Below, piece by piece: positions 20,248 through 28,508 of a stretch of DNA of 53,430 nucleotides; the stretch's first letter is position 1, and each line of letters starts with the position of its first letter. A model generated the notes under the pieces. The model did not search any database. It worked only from the letters and a program-made list of their open reading frames with translations, and was not told the DNA's origin. The position numbers and the translations under genes were made by a program. The DNA comes from an uncultured Burkholderiales bacterium (GTDB taxonomy: Bacteria; Pseudomonadota; Gammaproteobacteria; Burkholderiales; Burkholderiaceae_C), in assembly GCA_903844775.1 (NCBI GenBank), contig CAIMUZ010000174.1, forward strand, positions 1-53,430, given 5' to 3'.

Positions 20248-21165
20248 TTAAACAGGGTCCCAGTCAAAGACATCCTGCGACCGATCCAACTTATAGAAGG
20301 ATGGCTTAAGCGCAGGCATTGCCCTGTTGGCAATGGACTCTGGCGTCCATCCTTGCTCTGTGTGCATGGACCGGATGGGCCGACTTTGACTCATTAAAAA
20401 TATTTCATTGGCGCGCACTGCAAATACTTGGCCACTGACGCCTACGCCAGCATCACTGGCCAAATAAACGGCCAAGGGCGCAATTTTGGAGGACTCCATT
20501 TTTTGTAGCCGCTCAACGCGGGCTTGCTGCTCTGGCGTTTCTGTGGGTATGGAGCTGATCATGCGGCTCCATGCAAAGGGAGAAATGCAGTTGGACCTCA
20601 CATTGAATTTGGCCATGTCCATGGCAATGGATTTAGACAGCGCAGCAATCCCGAGTTTGGCAGCGGAATAATTCGCCTGCGCTAAATTGCCAATGAGGCC
20701 TGACGTCGAAACCATGTGCACATAGGAGCCAGACTGTTGCGCCTTGAAATGCGTCGCAGCAGCGCGAGAAACATAAAACGCACCATGTAAATGGACATCA
20801 ATGACTTGATGCCAATCTTCTTTGGACATATTGAAGAAAAATCGATCGCGTAAAATTCCTGCGTTGTTGATCACGCAATCGATGCGCCCATAAGTGTCTA
20901 CGGCCAGTTGCACCATGCGTGCCGCCGCATCCCAATCCGCCACGCTTTCACCATTGGCTATGGCTTCTCCCCCAGCAGCCTTGATTTCATCGACCACGCT
21001 TTGGGCACGCTCGTTGTCTGTGCCAACACCGTCCAAAGAGGCACCTAAATCGTTAACCACGACCTTGGCACCTTCGCGGCCCAATGCAAGTGCAAATTCA
21101 CGGCCAATACCGCCGCCTGCCCCTGTGACCAAGACGACTTTATCTTTGGCAAATCCTGACTTCAT
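20248..21165 (-). CDS. SDR resembling the 3-hydroxyacyl-CoA dehydrogenase domain of peroxisomal MFE-2 (17beta-HSD4-like)
   Basis: VLVTGAGGGIGREFALALGREGAKVVVNDLGAS; GILRDRFFFNMSKEDWHQVIDVHLHGAFYVSRAA; YSAAK. Confidence 0.9.
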   Translation of the reverse strand: MKSGFAKDKVVLVTGAGGGIGREFALALGREGAKVVVNDLGASLDGVGTDNERAQSVVDEIKAAGGEAIANGESVADWDAAARMVQLAVDTYGRIDCVINNAGILRDRFFFNMSKEDWHQVIDVHLHGAFYVSRAAATHFKAQQSGSYVHMVSTSGLIGNLAQANYSAAKLGIAALSKSIAMDMAKFNVRSNCISPFAWSRMISSIPTETPEQQARVERLQKMESSKIAPLAVYLASDAGVGVSGQVFAVRANEIFLMSQSRPIRSMHTEQGWTPESIANRAMPALKPSFYKLDRSQDVFDWDPV

Positions 21166-21959
21166 TTTTCGTCATCCTGTTTGGGCCGCATGTGTTCAGT
21201 GGCCACTTCTTCAATGCGATGCCATACCTCTTGCGCCATGGGGTTGCGCGATTCTTCTAAGATGTGTCCCACCAAGCCCACCGCGCGCGCCATCACGCCC
21301 AAACCGCGACAAATCTTCCAATCAAACCCCATCTCGCAGCAAAGTGCACCAATGGCACCTGTCGCGTTCATCGGCATGGGTTTACCTGAGACCAAACTGG
21401 CCTGGGCAGCCACGGCTTCCATCAGCTTGAGATAAGGTCCGTCGAATCCCGTTTCCACTGCAATTTGCTTCAGACGGGGTGTACGGGGATCAATTGGCTT
21501 GTGAAAAGGATGCCCAATTCCCGGCACTATGGCACCGCGGCTTTTGTAAGAATCGACCACCTTCACCGCCAAAGCTTGGAGGTCCTGCTGAGGTTCTTTA
21601 GAAGGCATGGTTTCATAAAGGAGCTTGGCAGCACCCTCAATGCTGCCCACAAACACGGTGCCTAAACCATTCAAGCCGGCCGCCACGGCGCCTTGTAGCG
21701 ACTCTGGTGCCCCCAAATAGGTCATGCGGGCCACCAAAGCGCTAGGTGTAATGCCGTGCTCAACCAGAGTCACCACCATGGCGTTGAACATGCGAGATTC
21801 ATTGGGATTGGGAAAACGGCCTGTCAGCTCCAAAAAGCCCATGTCTCCTAAGTTCAGGTGGCCTAGAATTTCATTGGGGAAATCCTTGCCAAAGAGTGTG
21901 ATGCTCGAGGCGTCGCTCCACCCAATGTCTGTCCGTATACTCTTTTGCTTGCGTGCCAC
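21162..21959 (-). CDS. Citryl-CoA lyase / citrate synthase-like protein (ACL C-terminal-like family), GTG start
   Basis: TDIGWSDASSITLFGKDFPNEILGHLNLGDMGFLELTGRFP, GIGHPFHKPIDPRTPRL; perfect AGGAGG six nt before GTG at 21959. Confidence 0.85.
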   Translation of the reverse strand: MARKQKSIRTDIGWSDASSITLFGKDFPNEILGHLNLGDMGFLELTGRFPNPNESRMFNAMVVTLVEHGITPSALVARMTYLGAPESLQGAVAAGLNGLGTVFVGSIEGAAKLLYETMPSKEPQQDLQALAVKVVDSYKSRGAIVPGIGHPFHKPIDPRTPRLKQIAVETGFDGPYLKLMEAVAAQASLVSGKPMPMNATGAIGALCCEMGFDWKICRGLGVMARAVGLVGHILEESRNPMAQEVWHRIEEVATEHMRPKQDDEK

Positions 21960-22013
21960 TCTTGGCCTCCTGTCCTTTGGATGACTTATCCTATGCCGGT
22001 GAATGCCAGACAA

Positions 22014-22041
22014 CAAGTCAAATAATCTGAGCAATTGTTAA
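22014..22041 (+). promoter_or_regulatory. Candidate LysR-type operator, site 3
   Basis: CAAGTCAAATAATCTGAGCAATTGTTAA in the divergent lysR / lyase-operon promoter. Confidence 0.6.
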
Positions 22042-22053
22042 AAGGAAATTCAA

Positions 22054-22941
22054 ATGCGAGTGAATCTCAAGGTGTTATCGACCTTTCTGGCCGTGGCAGA
22101 GAACGAGAGCTTTCGCAAGGCCGCAGAGCAAACCAATATCTCTTTGCCAGCTGTGAGCATGCAGATCAAGCAGTTGGAGGAACGCTTGGGTGTGGCTTTG
22201 CTGCAGCGCACCACCCGCAAAGTGGTGCTAACCCATGAAGGCGAAAAGTTAATGATCAGCACGCGCAAAGCGATGGCCGAAATTGATGCTGCACTGTTAA
22301 GCATTGAGCAAGCGGCCAATGCGCAACAAGGCAATTTGGTTTTTGCATGTGTGCCGACAGTGGCAAGTACCCGCCTGCCCACACTGGTGACCGAATTTGC
22401 CAGAAACTATCCAGGGATTTCTGTGGGCATTCGAGAAACGGCTCAACCTGAATTGTTGGAAGCCATTCGAAAAAGAGAGGTTGACTTTGGCATTGGGCCC
22501 ATGCCAGAAAAAATAGGGGTATTTCAATGCACACCCCTGTTTGAAGACCCTTACGTGGCCTTGGTCCCAGAAGACCATCCACTGGCCGATAAAAACGGAG
22601 TTTCTTTAAGGGAACTCACCAAAATCTCACCTTCTCTGTTGATGTTGGGTTCTTCACAATTCCAACAACAATTGAATGAAGTGCTCCTCAAAAACAAGAT
22701 CAGTCTTGAGCGCAATTACGACTTCACGCACGTCAGTACCATGGCCGCCATGATTGAAGCGGGCTTAGGTGTGGGCATTTTGCCGAAGGTGGCAGTGCCT
22801 CGACAGACGTCTCTCAAAGTGGTCAATATCGTTCGCCCCGTCATGTCTCGCACCATTGCCATTATTTCAATGCGAGGCCATTCTTTGTCGACTGCTTCCC
22901 AGCGTTTCGTTGATATGTGCAATGAGGTTTTAAAAGCCTAA
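22054..22941 (+). CDS. LysR-family transcriptional regulator
   Basis: N-terminal HTH (VLSTFLAVAENESFRKAAEQTNISLPAVSMQIKQLEERLGVALLQRTTRKVVLTHEG), substrate-binding domain. Confidence 0.94.
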   Translation: MRVNLKVLSTFLAVAENESFRKAAEQTNISLPAVSMQIKQLEERLGVALLQRTTRKVVLTHEGEKLMISTRKAMAEIDAALLSIEQAANAQQGNLVFACVPTVASTRLPTLVTEFARNYPGISVGIRETAQPELLEAIRKREVDFGIGPMPEKIGVFQCTPLFEDPYVALVPEDHPLADKNGVSLRELTKISPSLLMLGSSQFQQQLNEVLLKNKISLERNYDFTHVSTMAAMIEAGLGVGILPKVAVPRQTSLKVVNIVRPVMSRTIAIISMRGHSLSTASQRFVDMCNEVLKA

Positions 22942-22942
22942 T

Positions 22943-24430
22943 TCAATTGCGCAAAAAAGCGGGCAATTCATCCAAGATGAGGGTCTTGGTTTCTAGGTAT
23001 GGCAACAACCCCTCCACCCCGCCCTCGCGGCCCAGGCCAGATTGTTTGAAGCCGCCAAAGGCAATGCTGAAATCACTGCGAAAAGCATTTTGGCCCACTG
23101 TTCCAGTTCGCAGTTGACGGCCGATGGCGTAGGCCCGCTCGGCATCGTGTGTGAACACAGACGCATTAAGACCATAGACTGAATCGTTGGCTGTCAAAAC
23201 GGCGGCTTGTTCGTTCTCCACTGGAATAACCGACAGTACAGGCCCAAAAATTTCTTCCCGTGCAATGACTGAATTGTTGGAAATATTGCCGAATACAGTT
23301 GGCTCCACAAAATGACCGCGCGGGGTGTGCTGCGGCCGTTTACCACCCGTCACCAGCTTGCCTCCACCATCACAGCCTTTTGCAATGAAGCCCTCAACCC
23401 GCTCACGATGTTTGGCTGTGGCCAAAGGGCCCATGCCAGTTTGCGCATCAAAGGGGTCGCCCACTTTAATTTGACCAAAATGATGCGCCATGGCTTCAAG
23501 CAATTGAGACTGCCGATGTTTAGAAACAATGATGCGTGTTAGCGAAGAACAGGCTTGACCTGTGAGATAGGTTGCACTTTTGGAAAGTGACTGGGCCACC
23601 AAGTCAAGGTCATAGTCATCGAGAACAATGCCTGCAGATTTTCCGCCCAACTCTAAGGTAACACGCGCAATTCGTTCGCCGCAGATGGAGGCAATTCGCT
23701 TGCCTGCCAGAGTTGAGCCAGTGAACGAAACTTTATCAACCCCTGAATGGCGCACCAAGTATTCAGACACTTGTCGATCTGCGGTGAGCACATTGAAAAC
23801 GCCAGGCGGAAGACCTGCTGCTTCACAAATTTCAGCCATCAAATAAGGTGAGCTTGGCGCCTCGGGTGAGGCTTTCAAAACCACAGCACAACCGGCCATG
23901 AGCGCAGGTGCAACTTTGAAAGTCATCAGCCGCAGTGGGCCATTCCAAGGAATGATGCAAGCAGCTACACCCACTGGTTCTCGAACCAGCAATCCAAAAT
24001 TACCGCCGCCTTTGGGGTGATGCTTTTCTATGAAGGGAAATGTGTCGGCCAAACTGGCGTAATAGCGATAAGCATCACCCAGCGTTTTGGCTGTGACGCG
24101 AGCAGCGCTGTTCACCACGCCGGACTCAGTGGTCCAAACGCGGGCTAAATCTTCGCTACGACGGTCTAACTCATCAGCAATGGCGCGCATGTAAACGGCC
24201 CGTTCGGCAGGCGTCATGCGGGGCCAGGGCCCTTCGTCAAATGCTTTTCGAGCAGCGGCCACTGCGCGGTCGACGTCGACCTCCTCCGCTTCCGGCACAC
24301 TCAAAAAAGGATCTTCAGTCGCTGAATCAATGACTTGGATCCTGCGCGAACCTGAGGGCGCAATCCATTGGCCGCCAATAAAGAGCTTGTCTGGGTGAGC
24401 AAGATGAAAGGGACTCAAGTCAGTGCGCAT
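22943..24430 (-). CDS. NAD(P)-dependent aldehyde dehydrogenase
   Basis: VTLELGGKSAGIVL, TGQACSSLTRIIV catalytic Cys, EEIFGPVLSVIPV. Confidence 0.93.
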   Translation of the reverse strand: MRTDLSPFHLAHPDKLFIGGQWIAPSGSRRIQVIDSATEDPFLSVPEAEEVDVDRAVAAARKAFDEGPWPRMTPAERAVYMRAIADELDRRSEDLARVWTTESGVVNSAARVTAKTLGDAYRYYASLADTFPFIEKHHPKGGGNFGLLVREPVGVAACIIPWNGPLRLMTFKVAPALMAGCAVVLKASPEAPSSPYLMAEICEAAGLPPGVFNVLTADRQVSEYLVRHSGVDKVSFTGSTLAGKRIASICGERIARVTLELGGKSAGIVLDDYDLDLVAQSLSKSATYLTGQACSSLTRIIVSKHRQSQLLEAMAHHFGQIKVGDPFDAQTGMGPLATAKHRERVEGFIAKGCDGGGKLVTGGKRPQHTPRGHFVEPTVFGNISNNSVIAREEIFGPVLSVIPVENEQAAVLTANDSVYGLNASVFTHDAERAYAIGRQLRTGTVGQNAFRSDFSIAFGGFKQSGLGREGGVEGLLPYLETKTLILDELPAFLRN

Positions 24431-24466
24431 GGCAAATCAATCAATTAAAAATGAAGGCAAAACAAT

Positions 24467-25441
24467 TTAAGGTTTGAGGCCGAGTTCTTGCACCAAGGTA
24501 GCCGTAGCGGGACTTTCAAGTTGTACCGATTTTGCAAGTTCAACACCATCACGCCAATTGGTTTGAACACCCAAGCTCAACAATTTGTCTTTCACCGCAT
24601 CGGAAGTCACCGAAGCTTGCACATCGGATTGAATCTTCTTCAGCAAAGCGGGTGTCATGCCACGCGGTGCCAGCATGATATGCGATAGGCTGACGCGCTG
24701 GTCTTTCATTCCGAGTTCTAGCAAGGTTGGCACATTGGGCAAGGTGCTCAAGCGACTGGGTGTGGTCACTGCCAAGGCTTTGAATTTGCCGTTTTGAATA
24801 AAGGGTAGATTGTTGGGAACAGCATCGACCGCCAATTGAATTTCACCGCCCATGAGGGCTTTGGTGGTGTCTGGGCCACTCTTGTAAGGCACCCAAGTGA
24901 ATTTGATTTTTGCCTGCCGCGCAAATTGCTCTAAAAGCAGTTGTGTCACTGTTGCAGGACCGCCAGCATTCAAATCACTGGGCCGCGCTTTGGCCATGTC
25001 TATCAGGTCATTCAAGTTTTTGGCAGGCGATGTATCGCTCACCAACAACAACATGGGCACCGAGGTGAGTTGGCCTACATAGGTGAAATCATTGACAGGA
25101 TCGTAAGGCACTTTCGCCAGGGTGTGGGGCGTCAATGTCAGGGTGCTGTTGATGGCCATCAGCAAGGTGTACCCGTCTGGCGCTGCGCGCAGAACTTCAG
25201 CGGCCGCAATAACGGTATCGCCACCAGGTTTGTTGTCTACCAAGACTTGTTGGCCCCAACGCTGTGACAAGTCTTGGGCAATGACCCGCGCTGTGACATC
25301 TGCCGTCCCGCCGGCACCAAAAGGAATGACCAAGCGCACGGTCCGATTGGGCCAAGATTGGGCTGCAGCGTTTAAACCAAAGATCAGCATCGAAGCACTT
25401 AGCAAGGCACCCAACAAGGTCTTGAATTGTTTTTTCATCAT
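24467..25441 (-). CDS. TctC/Bug-family substrate-binding protein 2
   Basis: WPNRTVRLVIPFGAGGTADVTARVIAQDLSQRWGQQVLVDNKPGGDTVIAA. Confidence 0.92.
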   Translation of the reverse strand: MMKKQFKTLLGALLSASMLIFGLNAAAQSWPNRTVRLVIPFGAGGTADVTARVIAQDLSQRWGQQVLVDNKPGGDTVIAAAEVLRAAPDGYTLLMAINSTLTLTPHTLAKVPYDPVNDFTYVGQLTSVPMLLLVSDTSPAKNLNDLIDMAKARPSDLNAGGPATVTQLLLEQFARQAKIKFTWVPYKSGPDTTKALMGGEIQLAVDAVPNNLPFIQNGKFKALAVTTPSRLSTLPNVPTLLELGMKDQRVSLSHIMLAPRGMTPALLKKIQSDVQASVTSDAVKDKLLSLGVQTNWRDGVELAKSVQLESPATATLVQELGLKP

Positions 25442-25541
25442 GTCTCCAAGGTTGAAAAATTTTTCCTAGCAACTTTGAGGCTTGCAGGAAACGTATCAAG
25501 CAGTATCCAAAGTTTGATGGCGACTGTGAATTCACTTTTAC

Positions 25542-25557
25542 TGAAGAATTGTTCAGA
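25542..25557 (-). promoter_or_regulatory. Candidate LysR-type operator, site 4
   Basis: Reverse complement TCTGAACAATTCTTCA; one mismatch to the site 2 core; in the divergent TctC2/ADH promoter. Confidence 0.6.
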
Positions 25558-25684
25558 CTAAGGCGCCCTATCGCTTTAAGCATCATGCCAATAAGGCAAT
25601 TTAATCATTGAACAAAGGTTAAGGAAATTCGACTTGTACCCAAGCGCATAGGGGGATAGCATTTGGGTTTTTGATTTCAAAGTC

Positions 25685-26746
25685 ATGCCCATGAAGAGCT
25701 ATCAAATCGTAGACTGGGGTCAACCCTTAGAAGCCAGACAAGTCGACATGCCCGTACCTCGTGGAAACGAGGTGTTGGTTAAAGTGGGCGCTGCTGGTTT
25801 GTGTCACAGCGACATCCACCTGCGCGATGGCTACTTCGATTTGGGTGGTGGCAAAAGACTCACTGCAGCCCAGTACGGCGCCAAGATGCCCATGACCTTG
25901 GGTCATGAAATAGCCGGTACGGTGTTTCAGGTGGGCGAAGGCGTAAAGCAGGCCTGGACGGGTGCCAACGTGCTGGTCTACCCTTGGATTGGGTGTGGCA
26001 AGTGTGATGCATGCCAAGATTTGCGCGATACCGATTGCGAAGCCCAACGCAGCTTAGGCGCCAAAGCTGATGGTGGCTTTAGCGAATATGTGCTGGTACC
26101 CGATGCCAGATACCTGATTGACATTGGCCAGCTCGATATGCATGCTTCAGCCACTTTGGCATGCTCTGGCCTGACGGCATTTGGCGCCCTGAAAAAAATG
26201 CCCCCCATGAAACCCACCGATCGCATTTTGCTCATTGGCGCAGGCGGTTTGGGACTCTCTGCTCTGGCTGCAGCACGTCTAGTGACCAAGGCAGGTTTGG
26301 TGGTGGCCGACATTGACCCCATCAAATTGGAAGCCGCCAAACAACAAGGCGCCGATGTTATTTTTGACAATCGCACACCCGACACAGCGGCTGCACTCAA
26401 GGCTGCAGCGGGTGGCCCTATTCGAGGTGTGATTGACTTTGTGGGCAGCGGAACAACAGCTTCGCTGGCCATGGGTGTAGCCGTCAAAGGCACTGTCATT
26501 GTGGTGGTGGGATTGATGGGTGGGAGCTTAGAAATTGCCTTGCCCTTGCTTTCACCGCGCAACCTTACCATTCGGGGCTCTCACGTAGGCACATTTGATG
26601 AGCTCAAAGAGCTGGTGGAGTTTTCAAGAAATGGCCAGCTTCCTGGCATTCCTCTCACACGCCGACCCATGAGCGAAGTGAATGAGGCATTGAGCGATTT
26701 AGAGAACGGCAAGTCCGTAGGCAGGATTGTGCTTACCCCCAACTAA
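25685..26746 (+). CDS. Zinc-dependent alcohol dehydrogenase, 6-hydroxyhexanoate dehydrogenase (ChnD)-like
   Basis: GLCHSDIHLRDGYFDLGGGKRLT, LGHEIAGTV, YPWIGCGKCDACQD, GAGGLGLSALA. Confidence 0.85.
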   Translation: MPMKSYQIVDWGQPLEARQVDMPVPRGNEVLVKVGAAGLCHSDIHLRDGYFDLGGGKRLTAAQYGAKMPMTLGHEIAGTVFQVGEGVKQAWTGANVLVYPWIGCGKCDACQDLRDTDCEAQRSLGAKADGGFSEYVLVPDARYLIDIGQLDMHASATLACSGLTAFGALKKMPPMKPTDRILLIGAGGLGLSALAAARLVTKAGLVVADIDPIKLEAAKQQGADVIFDNRTPDTAAALKAAAGGPIRGVIDFVGSGTTASLAMGVAVKGTVIVVVGLMGGSLEIALPLLSPRNLTIRGSHVGTFDELKELVEFSRNGQLPGIPLTRRPMSEVNEALSDLENGKSVGRIVLTPN

Positions 26747-26789
26747 GTATGTCTAAGCTGCTTTTTCAAAGCTTCAGATGTAAGACAAC

Positions 26790-27596
26790 TTAATTCCAAG
26801 CCAACTGCCTTGAAATCATGCCGCAGGTCGACAACAACTGTTGCGCGTGTTCTATGACCTTGCTTTCCATCCGATGCCTGGGCCCTGCAACGGCCACAGC
26901 CAAGGTTTCTGAGTTGACATTCAAAAAGGCAGACACGGCCCACACATCGGTTACGTTTTCACCGCGGGTCACAAAGTAGCCGCGCTTTCTGCTGTCCAAA
27001 ATATCGGCAATCAAATCGTCTGCTGTTGTGATGGTGTTTTCGGTAATGCGTTTGAAATCTCGACCCAAGAGTTGACTGCGCAATTCAGCTTCTTTCAGAC
27101 TGCCCATCAAGGCTTTGCCAATGGCACTCGCGTGCAAGGGTTTGAACTCTCCTGACTTAGACGAATACCTGATGGAGTTCAGGCTCTCAAACACTTGCAA
27201 ATAAATCACAGAATTGCCTTGACGCTTGCCCAAAATAATTGTCTCTTGGGTACTGTCCCGCAGCCGCTCCAACATTGGCATGACGTTCTCCACAAAGGGG
27301 TCATGCGCATGAATATCACGGGCCACATCCAGCAAACGCCGAGTTGGATACAAAGCACGGGGTCGCGTGAGTGAATACAAAAAACCCCGAGCGATCAGCG
27401 TTGCCACGATGGCGTGGCAACTGCTTTTGGGAATGGCCGTCATTTCTGCTAACTCAGTAAGAGACAGCGGTTTTTGAACACGTTGAAATGCATCCAAGAT
27501 GTCCAACATGCGTCCGATCGCAGTTACGGCTGTGCCTGATGCACTCACTTGTTCGATATTTGGAACAAGTTCTTTTAATGTTGATTTTCTTTTCAT
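26790..27596 (-). CDS. IclR-family transcriptional regulator 1
   Basis: Winged HTH (AIGRMLDILDAFQRVQKPLSLTELAEMTAIPKSSCHAIVATLIARGFL) and IclR effector domain (HASAIGKALMG). Confidence 0.92.
   Translation of the reverse strand: MKRKSTLKELVPNIEQVSASGTAVTAIGRMLDILDAFQRVQKPLSLTELAEMTAIPKSSCHAIVATLIARGFLYSLTRPRALYPTRRLLDVARDIHAHDPFVENVMPMLERLRDSTQETIILGKRQGNSVIYLQVFESLNSIRYSSKSGEFKPLHASAIGKALMGSLKEAELRSQLLGRDFKRITENTITTADDLIADILDSRKRGYFVTRGENVTDVWAVSAFLNVNSETLAVAVAGPRHRMESKVIEHAQQLLSTCGMISRQLAWN
27549..27568. promoter_or_regulatory. Candidate IclR operator O2, inside the iclR 5' coding region
   Basis: TTGTTCGATATTTGGAACAA, TTGTTC-N8-GAACAA. Confidence 0.5.
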
Positions 27597-27608
27597 TTAA
27601 ATTGAAGT

Positions 27609-27628
27609 TTGTTCGATTTATCGAACAA
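27609..27628. promoter_or_regulatory. Candidate IclR operator O1
   Basis: TTGTTCGAT-TT-ATCGAACAA, perfect 9-bp arms. Confidence 0.65.
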
Positions 27629-27670
27629 CTATTCTTGCTTGTGAATTATTGAAATATACCATCTCTTCCA

Positions 27671-28480
27671 ATGCAACATTCAAATTCACCAGCACCAACG
27701 TCAGGGCAAGCGGGCCAAATACAAACGCGAGAAACGCCAGAGGGCGCAGTTTGGCTCACCATTAACCGCGCAGAAAAGCACAACGCACTGGCACGACAGG
27801 TGCTTTTGGACTTGGCGGCCCATGTAAGAGCGCTGGGTCAACAAGCGCATGTGCGGTACATCGTCATCACTGGCGCCGGCGACAAATACTTTGCAGCTGG
27901 CGGTGACCTGCGAGAACTTTCCAACGTGCGCGACGCACACGCTGTCCACACCATGATGACGGACGCTTTTGGTTCACTTCAAGCAATACGCCAATGTCCA
28001 GTCCCGGTCATCGCACTGCTCAATGGCGATGCCATTGGCGGTGGGGGCGAGTTGGCGGCTGCCTGTGACATGCGCCTCATGGCATCGCATGCGCGGATCG
28101 GTTATATCCAAGCCAAGCTGGCCATCACCTCGGCATGGGGGGGCGGCCCCGATTTGTTCAAACTGGTGGGCCCCGCTCGTGCCATGCGCATGATGACGCG
28201 CTGCGAACTGATTAACGCAGCCACCGCTCAATCTTGGGGTTTGGCCGACGCCATCCTTTCGGATGGCGTTGACGGGGCAGACATTGCAGCCTTTTTGAAA
28301 CCGCTGAACCATTGCTCAACGTTTGTGCTTCGCGGCATCAAGGCACAAGCCATCGCCGCTCGTTCAAATAGCAGTTGGGCTGAGCACCGGGATATCGAAG
28401 AGCAACATTTGGTCCGCACTTGGTTGCATGACGACCATTGGGCAGCCGCAGAAAAGCTGCTCAAAAAAACCAGCGCTTAA
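27671..28480 (+). CDS. Enoyl-CoA hydratase/isomerase family protein 2
   Basis: FAAGGDLRELS, ALLNGDAIGGGGELAAACDMRLMA crotonase motifs. Confidence 0.92.
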   Translation: MQHSNSPAPTSGQAGQIQTRETPEGAVWLTINRAEKHNALARQVLLDLAAHVRALGQQAHVRYIVITGAGDKYFAAGGDLRELSNVRDAHAVHTMMTDAFGSLQAIRQCPVPVIALLNGDAIGGGGELAAACDMRLMASHARIGYIQAKLAITSAWGGGPDLFKLVGPARAMRMMTRCELINAATAQSWGLADAILSDGVDGADIAAFLKPLNHCSTFVLRGIKAQAIAARSNSSWAEHRDIEEQHLVRTWLHDDHWAAAEKLLKKTSA

Positions 28481-28508
28481 CAAATCAATTTTTCAAAGGT
28501 GAACAGCA

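Noticed and set aside
25978-26571. 197-aa minus ORF opposite ADH
   Set aside because: Antisense to a well-supported Zn-ADH; no domain signature.
26747-26789. Possible terminator AAGCT...AGCTT between ADH and iclR1
   Set aside because: Stem too short and no clean T tract on either strand.
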